This document shows, piece by piece, positions 1 through 5,715 of a stretch of DNA of 5,715 nt. How positions within the stretch are numbered: position 1 is the first letter of the stretch; each line of letters begins with the position of its first letter. Origin of the DNA: Alphaproteobacteria bacterium (GTDB taxonomy: Bacteria; Pseudomonadota; Alphaproteobacteria; RF32; UBA3637); NCBI GenBank assembly GCA_017414845.1, contig JAFQJY010000057.1, positions 1-5,715 of the forward strand. The letters run 5' to 3'. The position numbers were made by a program, and so were the translations under genes. The notes under the pieces were generated by a model that had not been told where the DNA came from, ran no database searches, and was given only the letters and a program-made list of their open reading frames with translations.

Positions 1-950
1 GATGTAATAACTGTTTTTACCTCTGCTGTTTTCATTGCAGATAAAATATTCTGAACGCCTGAGGAATAGTTTATCATGGCAGGAACACGTTCGTATGCCA
101 TTAAACCCAGTAAAATCGTCAGGTTATCAATAGAATTCGGAAGCATAATACCACATGTTTCCTGTTGTTCCACAAACTTTTTCAAATAACGACCGTAAAT
201 AAAACTCTTGATAATGATTTTTTTATAAGTATGAGGAACTCTGTTCGTATCTTCAACAAAATCCGGTCGTTGAAACAGTCCTGTTTTAGCATTGACCTTT
301 GCTGTTTTCATCAATTCATAAAAAAGAGAATTTTCAGGATAGTATCTGGACTTAAATGATAAATCCAAAAGCATCCGATACAATTCATTACTTACATAGT
401 TTCTGTCTCTGTGTTTTTCAGGACTAACCTTAAACGGAATAGGCTTTTGCACCGTCACACGAATACGGGGAAATAAACGGCGAGGCAATTCTCCCTTAGA
501 CGGAGAAAAAACACTGTATTGTGCTCCCGTAATCCAGACGGGAACTAACGGAACAGATAACTTATCTGCCATAAAACCGGCCGTTTCGTAAATTTTAAGA
601 AGCCCTCCTTCTTCACTCATACGCCCCTCAGCAAACACGACAACGGAACGTCCTTTTTTAATCCTCTCTAAAACAGTTTTAACGGAAGTCGGTTCTAAGG
701 GTTTAAACAGTTTAAGTCCTCTTTTCCTTAAAAAGAAACGATTTTTAGGTTCTCTTGCATCTTCTTTACTGACGGCAAAAAAAGGTTCATTCGGCAAAAA
801 AGCATACAAAATCAATGCATCCAATGTTGACAAATGGTTTGAAAAATAAATAACGGGACCATCAAATGACTTCCCTTTTTCTAAACCATACACTCGTACT
901 TTACATAGTCTGAAAAAGACTCTCAGACAAAATCTCAAACAATTTTCCAT
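1..950 (-). CDS. aas: Aas-type lysophospholipid acyltransferase / acyl-ACP synthetase (3' part beyond the window)
   Basis: The frame is open from ATG at 950 to the left edge: 316 codons with no stop, so the gene is truncated by the window rather than broken. Residues about 15-150 form a PlsC-type acyltransferase domain: HX4D motif at H39-D44 inside SNHLSTLD, and an FAEGR motif with E108, G109 and R110, followed by a KIYETAGF stretch. From about residue 240 an AMP-binding acyl-activating domain begins (GIMLPNS, then PAMINYSSGV around N294-G298). This order and the wording resemble Escherichia coli Aas (about 719 aa), which re-acylates 2-acyl-lysophosphatidylethanolamine at the inner membrane using acyl-ACP made by its second domain. 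There is no N-terminal MFS/LplT fusion. The usual FPEGR proline is Ala107 here. The start lies 2 nt after the upstream stop with no clear Shine-Dalgarno, suggesting translational coupling. The family call is firm; the exact lipid substrate is inferred. Confidence 0.9.
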   Translation of the reverse strand, partial: MENCLRFCLRVFFRLCKVRVYGLEKGKSFDGPVIYFSNHLSTLDALILYAFLPNEPFFAVSKEDAREPKNRFFLRKRGLKLFKPLEPTSVKTVLERIKKGRSVVVFAEGRMSEEGGLLKIYETAGFMADKLSVPLVPVWITGAQYSVFSPSKGELPRRLFPRIRVTVQKPIPFKVSPEKHRDRNYVSNELYRMLLDLSFKSRYYPENSLFYELMKTAKVNAKTGLFQRPDFVEDTNRVPHTYKKIIIKSFIYGRYLKKFVEQQETCGIMLPNSIDNLTILLGLMAYERVPAMINYSSGVQNILSAMKTAEVKTVIT

Positions 951-952
951 TA

Positions 953-1921
953 TTACATCTTTAATTTATATTGAATATCATATCCTTCTACTGCCAAAAT
1001 AGCAAAGATGGATTCGAGAAAGTTCTTCTCATTTTCATCTATAACCCCGTCAGCATAGACAAGATGAATTAAACTTTCTAAGAACAAACTGAGTACCGAC
1101 CCTTCTTTTTCAATAATAACCTCAAAAGCCTGATAGAAACTCTCTTCGTCAGGATACAAACGATTTAAATAATTGACAAGCATATCATCCGAAAACGAAA
1201 GATGAGGACAACGTGCACGAACATATTTGATAATTTCATCGTATTCTGTGTTATCTCTGTTTCCGTCAACGGCAGACATAAAAACCATTGCTGTCAATTC
1301 GTGACGCGTTAAAGCAATAACCTCTTTCAATCCTGCCAAAACATCAACCGGTTGTGCCGGCTTAGGCATCACTTTCGGCATTGAAGCCGGTGCCGTAAAA
1401 GTTGCCGGCATTGGGGAAACAGCCGTATTTTTATTCTGACTTACCGACGGTTCCGAGGTTTTTGCAGGAACTTCAATACCCAAACGATCTCTTAAATACC
1501 CGACAATGTCCGTATACTCTTCATCTGTATCCGTGTCATAAATTTTCAAAACAGATTGAAGTTTTACAAGACGAGGCTCCCCGATATCCAAACAAAAAAC
1601 ATCTAAAAAAGTTCCGCTTCTTCCTTTAACCACACGACGTATAACGACTTCCCTGTCTTTATGATTTCCGGAAAGCGAGGTATACTCCATTTGAACAAGA
1701 ACGGAAACACCTTTTGCCAAAACAGTCTTACTGTTCATGGCATTAGCGACTTTTCCCTTTTCTTCAACAGGTTTAGGCGCCTCAAACATTGCATTTGTAC
1801 CTGTCAGCGACGCAATAGCCGTTCTGAGTGCCATCTGTGTATATCCGACAACCGGCCCCATTTGATTTTTAACGGTATTCACCGCATTTTTCAAAACCTG
1901 CTGTGTTTGTTTATATTCCAT
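953..1921 (-). CDS. WYL-like plus TerB-like domain protein of a MoxR operon
   Basis: This is a soluble 322-aa protein with no signal peptide or membrane segment. Residues about 68-128 resemble a WYL/SH3-like beta module: VQMEYTSLSG, then R90-E-V-V, TFLDVFC at 104-110, and PRLVKLQSVLKIYD at 116-129. Residues 150-192 are a Pro/Ala/Met-rich linker. Residues about 196-316 look like a helical TerB-like domain with its two acidic signatures: AVDGNRDNTE (D219, G220, E226) and YADGVIDENE (D291, G292, E298). TerB-like domains are associated with metal-linked stress responses, and WYL domains with ligand sensing; the role here is unknown. I chose ATG 1921 over the longer in-frame ATG at 1993, because 1921 lies 16 nt after the upstream stop with GGGAAG 6 nt before it, whereas 1993 overlaps the upstream gene by 56 nt and lacks a visible Shine-Dalgarno. 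The TerB call is fairly secure and the WYL call moderate. Confidence 0.7.
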   Translation of the reverse strand: MEYKQTQQVLKNAVNTVKNQMGPVVGYTQMALRTAIASLTGTNAMFEAPKPVEEKGKVANAMNSKTVLAKGVSVLVQMEYTSLSGNHKDREVVIRRVVKGRSGTFLDVFCLDIGEPRLVKLQSVLKIYDTDTDEEYTDIVGYLRDRLGIEVPAKTSEPSVSQNKNTAVSPMPATFTAPASMPKVMPKPAQPVDVLAGLKEVIALTRHELTAMVFMSAVDGNRDNTEYDEIIKYVRARCPHLSFSDDMLVNYLNRLYPDEESFYQAFEVIIEKEGSVLSLFLESLIHLVYADGVIDENEKNFLESIFAILAVEGYDIQYKLKM

Positions 1922-1927
1922 TTTATT

Positions 1928-1933
1928 CTTCCC
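1928..1933 (-). promoter_or_regulatory. Shine-Dalgarno that sets the start at 1921
   Basis: GGGAAG on the minus strand sits 6 nt before ATG 1921 and just after the TGA (1938-1940) of the preceding gene. It favours the shorter 322-aa product over an N-terminally extended 346-aa reading. Confidence 0.55.
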
Positions 1934-1937
1934 ATAT

Positions 1938-2390
1938 TCAAAGGTTACGTCTAATCCAACAGGATACCTGCCGAACAATCTCCTGTCTTTCATTTTCAGA
2001 AAGATCTATTCTTTCAGCATACAGATTTTTTTTCAAAAGTGCTACAAAATAATCAGAAAAATGACATTCTTTTGTTTTATTCAAAAAAGACAGCCACGCC
2101 TCCCCATACAAAGAAGCCACATTTTCTGCGCCGTAGCGAACAATTGCCGTCCTTTTTAACAGGGCATTAATTTCTGAAACAAACTCCTTTCCTGTTTTCT
2201 TTTTAATCTGTTTCAACTCTGAAAGTGCGAGTCGTTTTTCCTGTCCTAAAATATACTGAACTAAAAAGTATAAAAAAACACCGGAAACAAGAACTGAAAA
2301 AATCATAACCCACCACCCCCATGCCAAAGGAAACAAGGAAGGTTCTGTTGAAATTTGAAGAGGTCTTAATTGACTTAAATCTATCGGCAT
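1938..2390 (-). CDS. DUF4381 single-pass membrane protein
   Basis: This 150-aa protein has the layout of the DUF4381 family. A short N-terminal segment (DLSQLRPLQI) is followed by a Pro-x-x-W-G-W-W approach to one transmembrane helix at about residues 26-48, then a basic helical cytoplasmic part. The family signature is clear at 77-103: an LLKRTAIVRYG segment leading into ASLYGEAWLSFL. DUF4381 genes are typically found between a DUF58 gene and vWA-domain genes in MoxR/Bat-type operons. The protein probably anchors or organises the DUF58/MoxR machinery at the inner membrane, although no biochemical role is established that I can cite. Its ATG shares a base with the stop of the DUF58 gene (TAATG), and GAGGA at 2398-2402 lies 7 nt upstream of the start. 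This implies co-translation at a fixed ratio with DUF58. Confidence 0.88.
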   Translation of the reverse strand: MPIDLSQLRPLQISTEPSLFPLAWGWWVMIFSVLVSGVFLYFLVQYILGQEKRLALSELKQIKKKTGKEFVSEINALLKRTAIVRYGAENVASLYGEAWLSFLNKTKECHFSDYFVALLKKNLYAERIDLSENERQEIVRQVSCWIRRNL

Positions 2391-3301
2391 TATTTTTTCC
2401 TCAACCCCAAAGCAACTGCATCATAAACATCCATTTCCGTAGATACGGGAATATAATGGATTCCGTATTTTACGGCAAAGTCTTCCAACGCATAGGCCCG
2501 TTTTCTGAAAAAACGCATATACGCCTTTTGAACTCTGGCAGATCGGGTATTGAGAGACAAAACCTCTTTCCCGTCCGTCACGTGATACAGATTCGGAGGA
2601 GGAAATCTTGTTTCCAAAACATCAAAAACATTTATCATAACCATTTCGTTACTACGTGCTAAAGTTGAAAGCGAATTAAATGTTTCTGAATTGACATCTG
2701 AAAAATCAGATAAAATAAAAACTTCATTACCGCTTTTACAAAAACGTTTTAATTTTAAACAGGCTTCTTCCAATGTTTTTCCCTGTCCGTCTTCGGGAAG
2801 AACCGTACTCATCGTTCCCTCACTGACGGCATTCAAAAAACGCATCATCTGTCTGCGAAGTCGTGAGGGTTTATAGCATACCACATTTTCATCTGTTAAA
2901 ATAAGCCCACCGATTTTATCTCCCCTTTCCTGAAAAGCCCATGCAATAAATGCCGTAATATGCGCAACAAGAACGGATTTAAACGCTTGTCTCGTGGCAA
3001 AACGCATACTGGCACGCAAATCTATCAAAAACCAAACAGGCTTTTCTTTTTCTTCTTTAAAAAGTTTTGTAAAAGGTCGCCCTTGTCTTGCCGTTACACG
3101 CCAATCAATTTGGCCGGTATCATCTCCCTGCTGATATTCACGTACCTCATCAAAGTCCATCCCTCTGCCTTTAAAAACAGAACGTGTAATACCACTTAAA
3201 GAACGTGTTGCTTTTCCGGTCGCAAAAGCCCCCAGACGATAACTCTGACGTTTATCCTGTATCAAACTTTCCAAACCGGCAACAACAGCCTCTTGATTCA
3301 T
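2390..3301 (-). CDS. DUF58 (vWA-like) domain protein, MoxR partner
   Basis: This 303-aa protein carries the DUF58 hallmark at residues 45-72: GRGMDFDEVREYQQGDD, then QIDWRVTAR (R54, G59, D60, D66, W67). A vWA-like fold follows. The first strand ends in FLIDLRASM at 91-99, and a later strand reads EVFILSDFSD at 193-202. There is no signal peptide or obvious membrane helix, so this is the short cytoplasmic type rather than the long form with N-terminal TM helices. DUF58 proteins nearly always accompany MoxR ATPases and are thought to act as adaptors or substrates. The MIDAS-like site is D94-x-R96-x-S98 instead of DxSxS, so metal binding is uncertain. AAGGA at 3309-3313 lies 7 nt before the ATG. 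The gene begins 17 nt after moxR ends and overlaps the DUF4381 start by 1 nt. Confidence 0.93.
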   Translation of the reverse strand: MNQEAVVAGLESLIQDKRQSYRLGAFATGKATRSLSGITRSVFKGRGMDFDEVREYQQGDDTGQIDWRVTARQGRPFTKLFKEEKEKPVWFLIDLRASMRFATRQAFKSVLVAHITAFIAWAFQERGDKIGGLILTDENVVCYKPSRLRRQMMRFLNAVSEGTMSTVLPEDGQGKTLEEACLKLKRFCKSGNEVFILSDFSDVNSETFNSLSTLARSNEMVMINVFDVLETRFPPPNLYHVTDGKEVLSLNTRSARVQKAYMRFFRKRAYALEDFAVKYGIHYIPVSTEMDVYDAVALGLRKK

Positions 3302-3318
3302 CTTATATTCCTTTTTTC

Positions 3319-4281
3319 TTATGGCATCGGTACTTTTTTAAGCAACATATCCAAGAATGTATCCGGTGTCAGTCCTCTTGCTTCTGCCTCATAAGTTAAA
3401 ATGATACGATGACGCAAAACATCATGAATAACGGCATGAATATGTTCCGGTGTCACATACTCACTCCCTCTGAGCCAGGCACAGGCTTTTGCGCAAATAT
3501 CAAGTGCAATTGTTCCTCTGGGAGAAGCACCATACTCAACATATCCGGAAAGGACTTTATCGTATGGAGACGGATCCCGTGTTGCGACAATAAACTGAAC
3601 CAAATACTCCTCCAACTCCTTAGACATATAAATTTCAGACACTTCCCGACGGGCAGCCAAAACGGTTTTTTGCGTAATTTTACCAAAAGGCTTTTTCTCA
3701 AAATCAGCCTTTTCATCACGTACAATCTGTAAAATTTGGCGTTCTGCCTCAATAGAGGGATAATCAATTTTAACATACATTAAAAAACGGTCCAGTTGTG
3801 CCTCAGGCAACGGATAAGTCCCTTCATGTTCAATCGGGTTTTGCGTTGCCATAACCATAAACAAATCAGGCAATAAATACGTCGTCGCACCGACCGTAAT
3901 TTGACGTTCGCCCATAGCCTCTAACAATGCAGATTGAACCTTTGCAGGCGCGCGGTTGATTTCGTCGGCCAAAATCAAATTATGGAACACAGGTCCTTTT
4001 TGGAAAGAAAATCGTCCGGTATCGGCGTGAAAAATATCACTTCCGGTGATATCGGCCGGCAACAAATCCGGCGTAAACTGAATACGATGAGAATCACATT
4101 CAATTGCACTTGCCAAAACCTTGACAGCCTTTGTTTTAGCAAGTCCCGGAGCCCCCTCAACCAACAGGTGTCCGTCTGCCAAAAGAGCAATCAACATACG
4201 CTCTATCAAATCCTCCTGTCCGATAATTTCGGTATTCATAAAAGCATTCAAACGAAAAAAATCATCTTGTATATATGACAT
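3319..4281 (-). CDS. MoxR-family AAA+ ATPase
   Basis: This 320-aa protein has the usual MoxR length and motifs. The Walker A is GAPGLAKT at 43-50, with alanine at 48 as is common in MoxR proteins. Walker B is LILADEINRAP (D106, E107). A helix-2 insert region follows (ALLEAMGERQIT), then sensor 1 in ATQNP at 145-149 with EGTYPLPEAQLDRF at 153-166, and sensor 2 in GASPR (R255). MoxR ATPases are hexameric chaperone-like machines that remodel or mature vWA-containing and metal-dependent proteins, here presumably acting with the adjacent DUF58 and DUF4381 proteins. It is the promoter-proximal gene of the operon. ATG 4281 is preceded 5 nt upstream by a strong AAGGAG. Known subfamilies cannot be separated by eye, so no symbol is given. 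Confidence 0.96.
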   Translation of the reverse strand: MSYIQDDFFRLNAFMNTEIIGQEDLIERMLIALLADGHLLVEGAPGLAKTKAVKVLASAIECDSHRIQFTPDLLPADITGSDIFHADTGRFSFQKGPVFHNLILADEINRAPAKVQSALLEAMGERQITVGATTYLLPDLFMVMATQNPIEHEGTYPLPEAQLDRFLMYVKIDYPSIEAERQILQIVRDEKADFEKKPFGKITQKTVLAARREVSEIYMSKELEEYLVQFIVATRDPSPYDKVLSGYVEYGASPRGTIALDICAKACAWLRGSEYVTPEHIHAVIHDVLRHRIILTYEAEARGLTPDTFLDMLLKKVPMP

Positions 4282-4286
4282 AGTGT

Positions 4287-4292
4287 CTCCTT
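4287..4292 (-). promoter_or_regulatory. Strong Shine-Dalgarno of the MoxR ATPase gene
   Basis: AAGGAG on the minus strand lies 5 nt upstream of ATG 4281. It is the closest to consensus of the ribosome binding sites in this window, consistent with a first-gene position. Confidence 0.75.
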
Positions 4293-4306
4293 TTTTAAAT
4301 AAAAAG

Positions 4307-4334
4307 ATTGTACATTTTTTGGATATAATATAAA
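4307..4334 (-). promoter_or_regulatory. Candidate sigma-70-type promoter of the MoxR operon
   Basis: Read on the minus strand, a -35-like TTTATA (4329-4334) is followed after 16 nt by a -10-like TACAAT (4307-4312). This would start transcription near 4300, giving a leader of about 20 nt that includes the Shine-Dalgarno. The -35 matches TTGACA at only four of six bases, and the region is AT-rich, so chance matches are likely. No other gap between the operon genes is large enough for an obvious promoter. Confidence 0.4.
4308..4334 (+). promoter_or_regulatory. Candidate promoter of the divergent propeller-like gene
   Basis: A perfect TATAAT occurs at 4324-4329, about 26 nt before the chosen start codon, but its -35 region is A-rich with no good hexamer. 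An alternative pairing is TTGTAC (4308-4313), 15 nt, then TATAAA (4329-4334). Either would give a very short leader. The elements interleave with those of the opposite-strand promoter. Confidence 0.35.
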
Positions 4335-4344
4335 GTATTTTTAA

Positions 4345-4349
4345 AAGGA
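4345..4349 (+). promoter_or_regulatory. Shine-Dalgarno that sets the start at 4356
   Basis: AAGGA abuts an in-frame ATG at 4350 (zero spacing) but lies 6 nt before the second in-frame ATG at 4356. Spacing therefore favours 4356 as the true start, making the product 253 aa rather than 255 aa. Confidence 0.6.
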
Positions 4350-4355
4350 ATGCAA

Positions 4356-5117
4356 ATGGATAAACAAATTTTAACGCCTTATTTTCTTTTTTTTGCCGAT
4401 GAAACGAATACTTTGTATGCGTTACTTAAAGATAACAGGTTACGAATCGTTAAAAAACTGGATTCTTTTTCAGGATTTTCTTTTGACAGAAAAACGGCTG
4501 TCGGTATTTCTTTTAACGGTGAAAAAACTGCCCTGACACAGACTTCTTTGGAATTTGATGAAAATCCTATACAACCGTTCGGGATGTTTTTCGGTTATTT
4601 TTACTATCCCTCGCTCAATGAAAATGGCAAAAAAATAGCAATGATACAAACAGACTTGCTTCATCCTCAAAATATCGGAGAACTTTGCATTTATCATTTT
4701 TTTAGAGGAAAGTGGCGACTGTTTCAAAAAAGAGAAGCGCTTATTTCTCCCCCTTTTTTTGCCGGTGAAGATGGTGTGTTTTTCATAGACAGTGACAGAC
4801 GGCTCATTTGCATTGAAAAAGAACAGGAACAACCGCTTTTAGAAAACGTACGTCTCTTTACCGTTACATCGGACGGCAGACGCTTAGCAGCCGTTACGGA
4901 AGATAAAATTCTGATTTACAATCTTGAAACAGGACAAAAACTTCTGTCTTTTACTGTTTCTTTTGTATCTGCTCTTTGTTTTTCAAAAGACAAAGAAACA
5001 CTTTTCTTCGCTAACTTCTTTGATGGAAAATCGCATCTGTACAGTCTGAATATTCAAGAAATGCGTGCTTCTCTTTTAACGCATCATACAAACGAAATCT
5101 CACTGATTGTCTCTTAA
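4356..5117 (+). CDS. Beta-propeller-like (WD40/PD40-type) protein of unknown function
   Basis: I do not recognise this 253-aa protein as a named family. It is built of repeated short beta-strand blocks of the type strand, acidic/Gly turn, hydrophobic strand, as in WD40 or TolB-like PD40 propellers. Examples are SFDRKTAVGISFNGEKTALT (42-61), YYPSLNENGKKIAMIQTD (83-100), TSDGRRLAAVTEDKILIYNL (171-190) and CFSKDKETLFFANFFDGKS (208-226), the last followed by HLYSL at 227-231. About five blade-like units would fit. There is no signal peptide, lipobox or membrane helix, so it is probably cytoplasmic. Propellers of this kind usually serve as protein-interaction platforms. It is transcribed divergently from the MoxR operon through a shared 74-nt region, which hints at, but does not prove, a connected role. 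Start 4356 is preferred over 4350 on Shine-Dalgarno spacing. The gene ends 5 nt before the end of the convergent gene. Confidence 0.75.
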   Translation: MDKQILTPYFLFFADETNTLYALLKDNRLRIVKKLDSFSGFSFDRKTAVGISFNGEKTALTQTSLEFDENPIQPFGMFFGYFYYPSLNENGKKIAMIQTDLLHPQNIGELCIYHFFRGKWRLFQKREALISPPFFAGEDGVFFIDSDRRLICIEKEQEQPLLENVRLFTVTSDGRRLAAVTEDKILIYNLETGQKLLSFTVSFVSALCFSKDKETLFFANFFDGKSHLYSLNIQEMRASLLTHHTNEISLIVS

Positions 5118-5122
5118 AACAG

Positions 5123-5715
5123 TTATTGTGCCGTACAATTTCCGCCCATTCCGTTAGATGTTTGTCCGGAAGGACACGGAGAACAGTAGTTAGTCCCGAC
5201 TTTACGATATGTTCCTGCCGGACACGGTGCGCAGGAAATAGAATAACGTCCCGAAAAATTTTCCTTTAAATAATAGTTCGGTGTATTACAGACACACACA
5301 CCTCTTGCCCCCGTATTATCTTTAACAGAAGTTGAAAATTGTGCATTTTTAGGACATCCTTTTTGACAAGTAGCCTCATTTTCACGAGGAATACAATCAA
5401 ACTCCTGCGCAATATTCTGTAACTGATGTGCTAAACTACCGGCTGTTGCATATTCTGCCTCTCTTTGACCGCCATATTGTGCCAACGTATCCAAATCCGC
5501 ACTTTCGTAGTCAAAACCGAAAACAACCATTCTGAATAAATTTGTACAATTCTGCTTTATCCCCAAACCAACTTCTGCCGTTGTCATATTACAGGATTTA
5601 TTGATGTCACACTCTGCCTGTGTTTCAGAAACCATTACGCAATTTACATAATAAGAACAACTTCTGCTTCCGTTTGAATTTGTCGGATAACAATACGAAG
5701 AACCGTCTGTCAATA
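5123..5715 (-). CDS. Cysteine-rich GCC2/GCC3- or EGF-like repeat protein (N-terminus beyond the window)
   Basis: The open frame continues through the right edge. The TTG at 5713 is probably an internal codon, so the gene is 5'-truncated and about 196 C-terminal residues are visible. It has 16 cysteines. A first cluster lies at visible residues 8-56 (CSYYVNC, CDINKSC). A Cys-free, helix-prone stretch occupies about 57-106. A second cluster at 107-193 ends in two CPAGTYRKVGTNYC / CPSGQTSNGMGGNC units (C164-C177 and C180-C193) typical of GCC2/GCC3 (ephrin-receptor-like) or EGF-like modules. Such disulfide-rich modules imply export to the periplasm or surface, but the signal peptide would lie outside the window. 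CVCN at 140-143 followed by an N-x-x-Y-Y-L stretch also looks EGF-like. Function is unknown. No terminator is visible between it and the convergent propeller gene. Confidence 0.72.
   Translation of the reverse strand, partial: LTDGSSYCYPTNSNGSRSCSYYVNCVMVSETQAECDINKSCNMTTAEVGLGIKQNCTNLFRMVVFGFDYESADLDTLAQYGGQREAEYATAGSLAHQLQNIAQEFDCIPRENEATCQKGCPKNAQFSTSVKDNTGARGVCVCNTPNYYLKENFSGRYSISCAPCPAGTYRKVGTNYCSPCPSGQTSNGMGGNCTAQ

Noticed and set aside
165..359. Plus-strand small open frame opposite aas
   Set aside because: It lies entirely antisense to the well-supported Aas coding frame, and its translation has no recognisable features.
1..950. A stand-alone PlsC-type 1-acyl-glycerol-3-phosphate acyltransferase
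   Set aside because: The frame continues past the acyltransferase domain into an AMP-binding segment (GIMLPNS, PAMINYSSGV), which is the Aas architecture.
1922..1993. N-terminal extension of the WYL/TerB-like protein to ATG 1993
   Set aside because: It would overlap the DUF4381 gene by 56 nt with no Shine-Dalgarno; the extra residues are explained by the end of DUF4381 read in another frame.
3453..3776. Minus-strand 107-codon open frame inside the MoxR gene
   Set aside because: It lies out of frame within a strongly conserved AAA+ coding region and its translation is a frame-shifted shadow with no recognisable domain.
4470..4832. Antisense 120-codon open frame opposite the propeller-like gene
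   Set aside because: The translation is basic, Phe/Lys-rich and low in complexity, with no ribosome binding site; it is a by-product of AT-rich antisense sequence.
5125..5139. Five-bp inverted repeat ATTGT / ACAAT as a shared terminator
   Set aside because: The stem is short and AT-rich with a 5-nt loop and no T-run on either strand; it also lies inside the Cys-rich coding sequence.
5711..5713. TTG as the start of the Cys-rich protein
   Set aside because: It is 2 nt from the window edge with the frame still open, no ribosome binding site visible and no signal peptide; truncation is the simpler reading.

Overview
The window is AT-rich coding DNA from a Gram-negative bacterium. Family content (Aas-type acyltransferase/acyl-ACP synthetase, MoxR with DUF58 and DUF4381) and base composition fit a low-GC, possibly host-associated alphaproteobacterium. 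That placement is an inference from memory of families, not a phylogenetic result. Nearly every base is coding. The only sizeable non-coding stretch is the 74-base divergent region at 4282-4355. No tRNA, rRNA, CRISPR, insertion sequence or convincing intrinsic terminator was seen.

Layout. Five minus-strand genes run from 4281 leftward and off the left edge with operon-like spacing: a MoxR-family AAA+ ATPase (3319-4281); a 17-nt gap; a DUF58 protein (2390-3301); a 1-nt TAATG overlap; a single-TM DUF4381 protein (1938-2390); a 16-nt gap; a soluble protein that looks like a WYL-like module joined to a TerB-like domain (953-1921); a 2-nt gap; and the 5' two-fifths or so of an aas-like gene (1-950, cut by the window edge). 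Divergent to this operon, from closely overlapping promoter-like elements, is an orphan beta-propeller-like protein (4356-5117, plus strand). It ends 5 nt from the end of a convergent, cysteine-rich, GCC2/GCC3- or EGF-like protein (5123-5715, minus strand) whose N-terminus lies outside the window.

How the genes may work together. MoxR, DUF58 and DUF4381 form the recognisable core of the MoxR/Bat-type ATPase modules, thought to act as chaperone or maturation machinery for envelope or metal-dependent proteins. Here the usual vWA membrane proteins (BatA/BatB-like) do not follow DUF4381. The slot holds the WYL/TerB-like protein, which abuts a lysophospholipid-recycling enzyme. The most interesting hypothesis is a compact MoxR module in which the WYL/TerB protein is a ligand- or metal-sensing partner and the output is envelope or phospholipid homeostasis. 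The gene order is seen directly; the functional link is inference.
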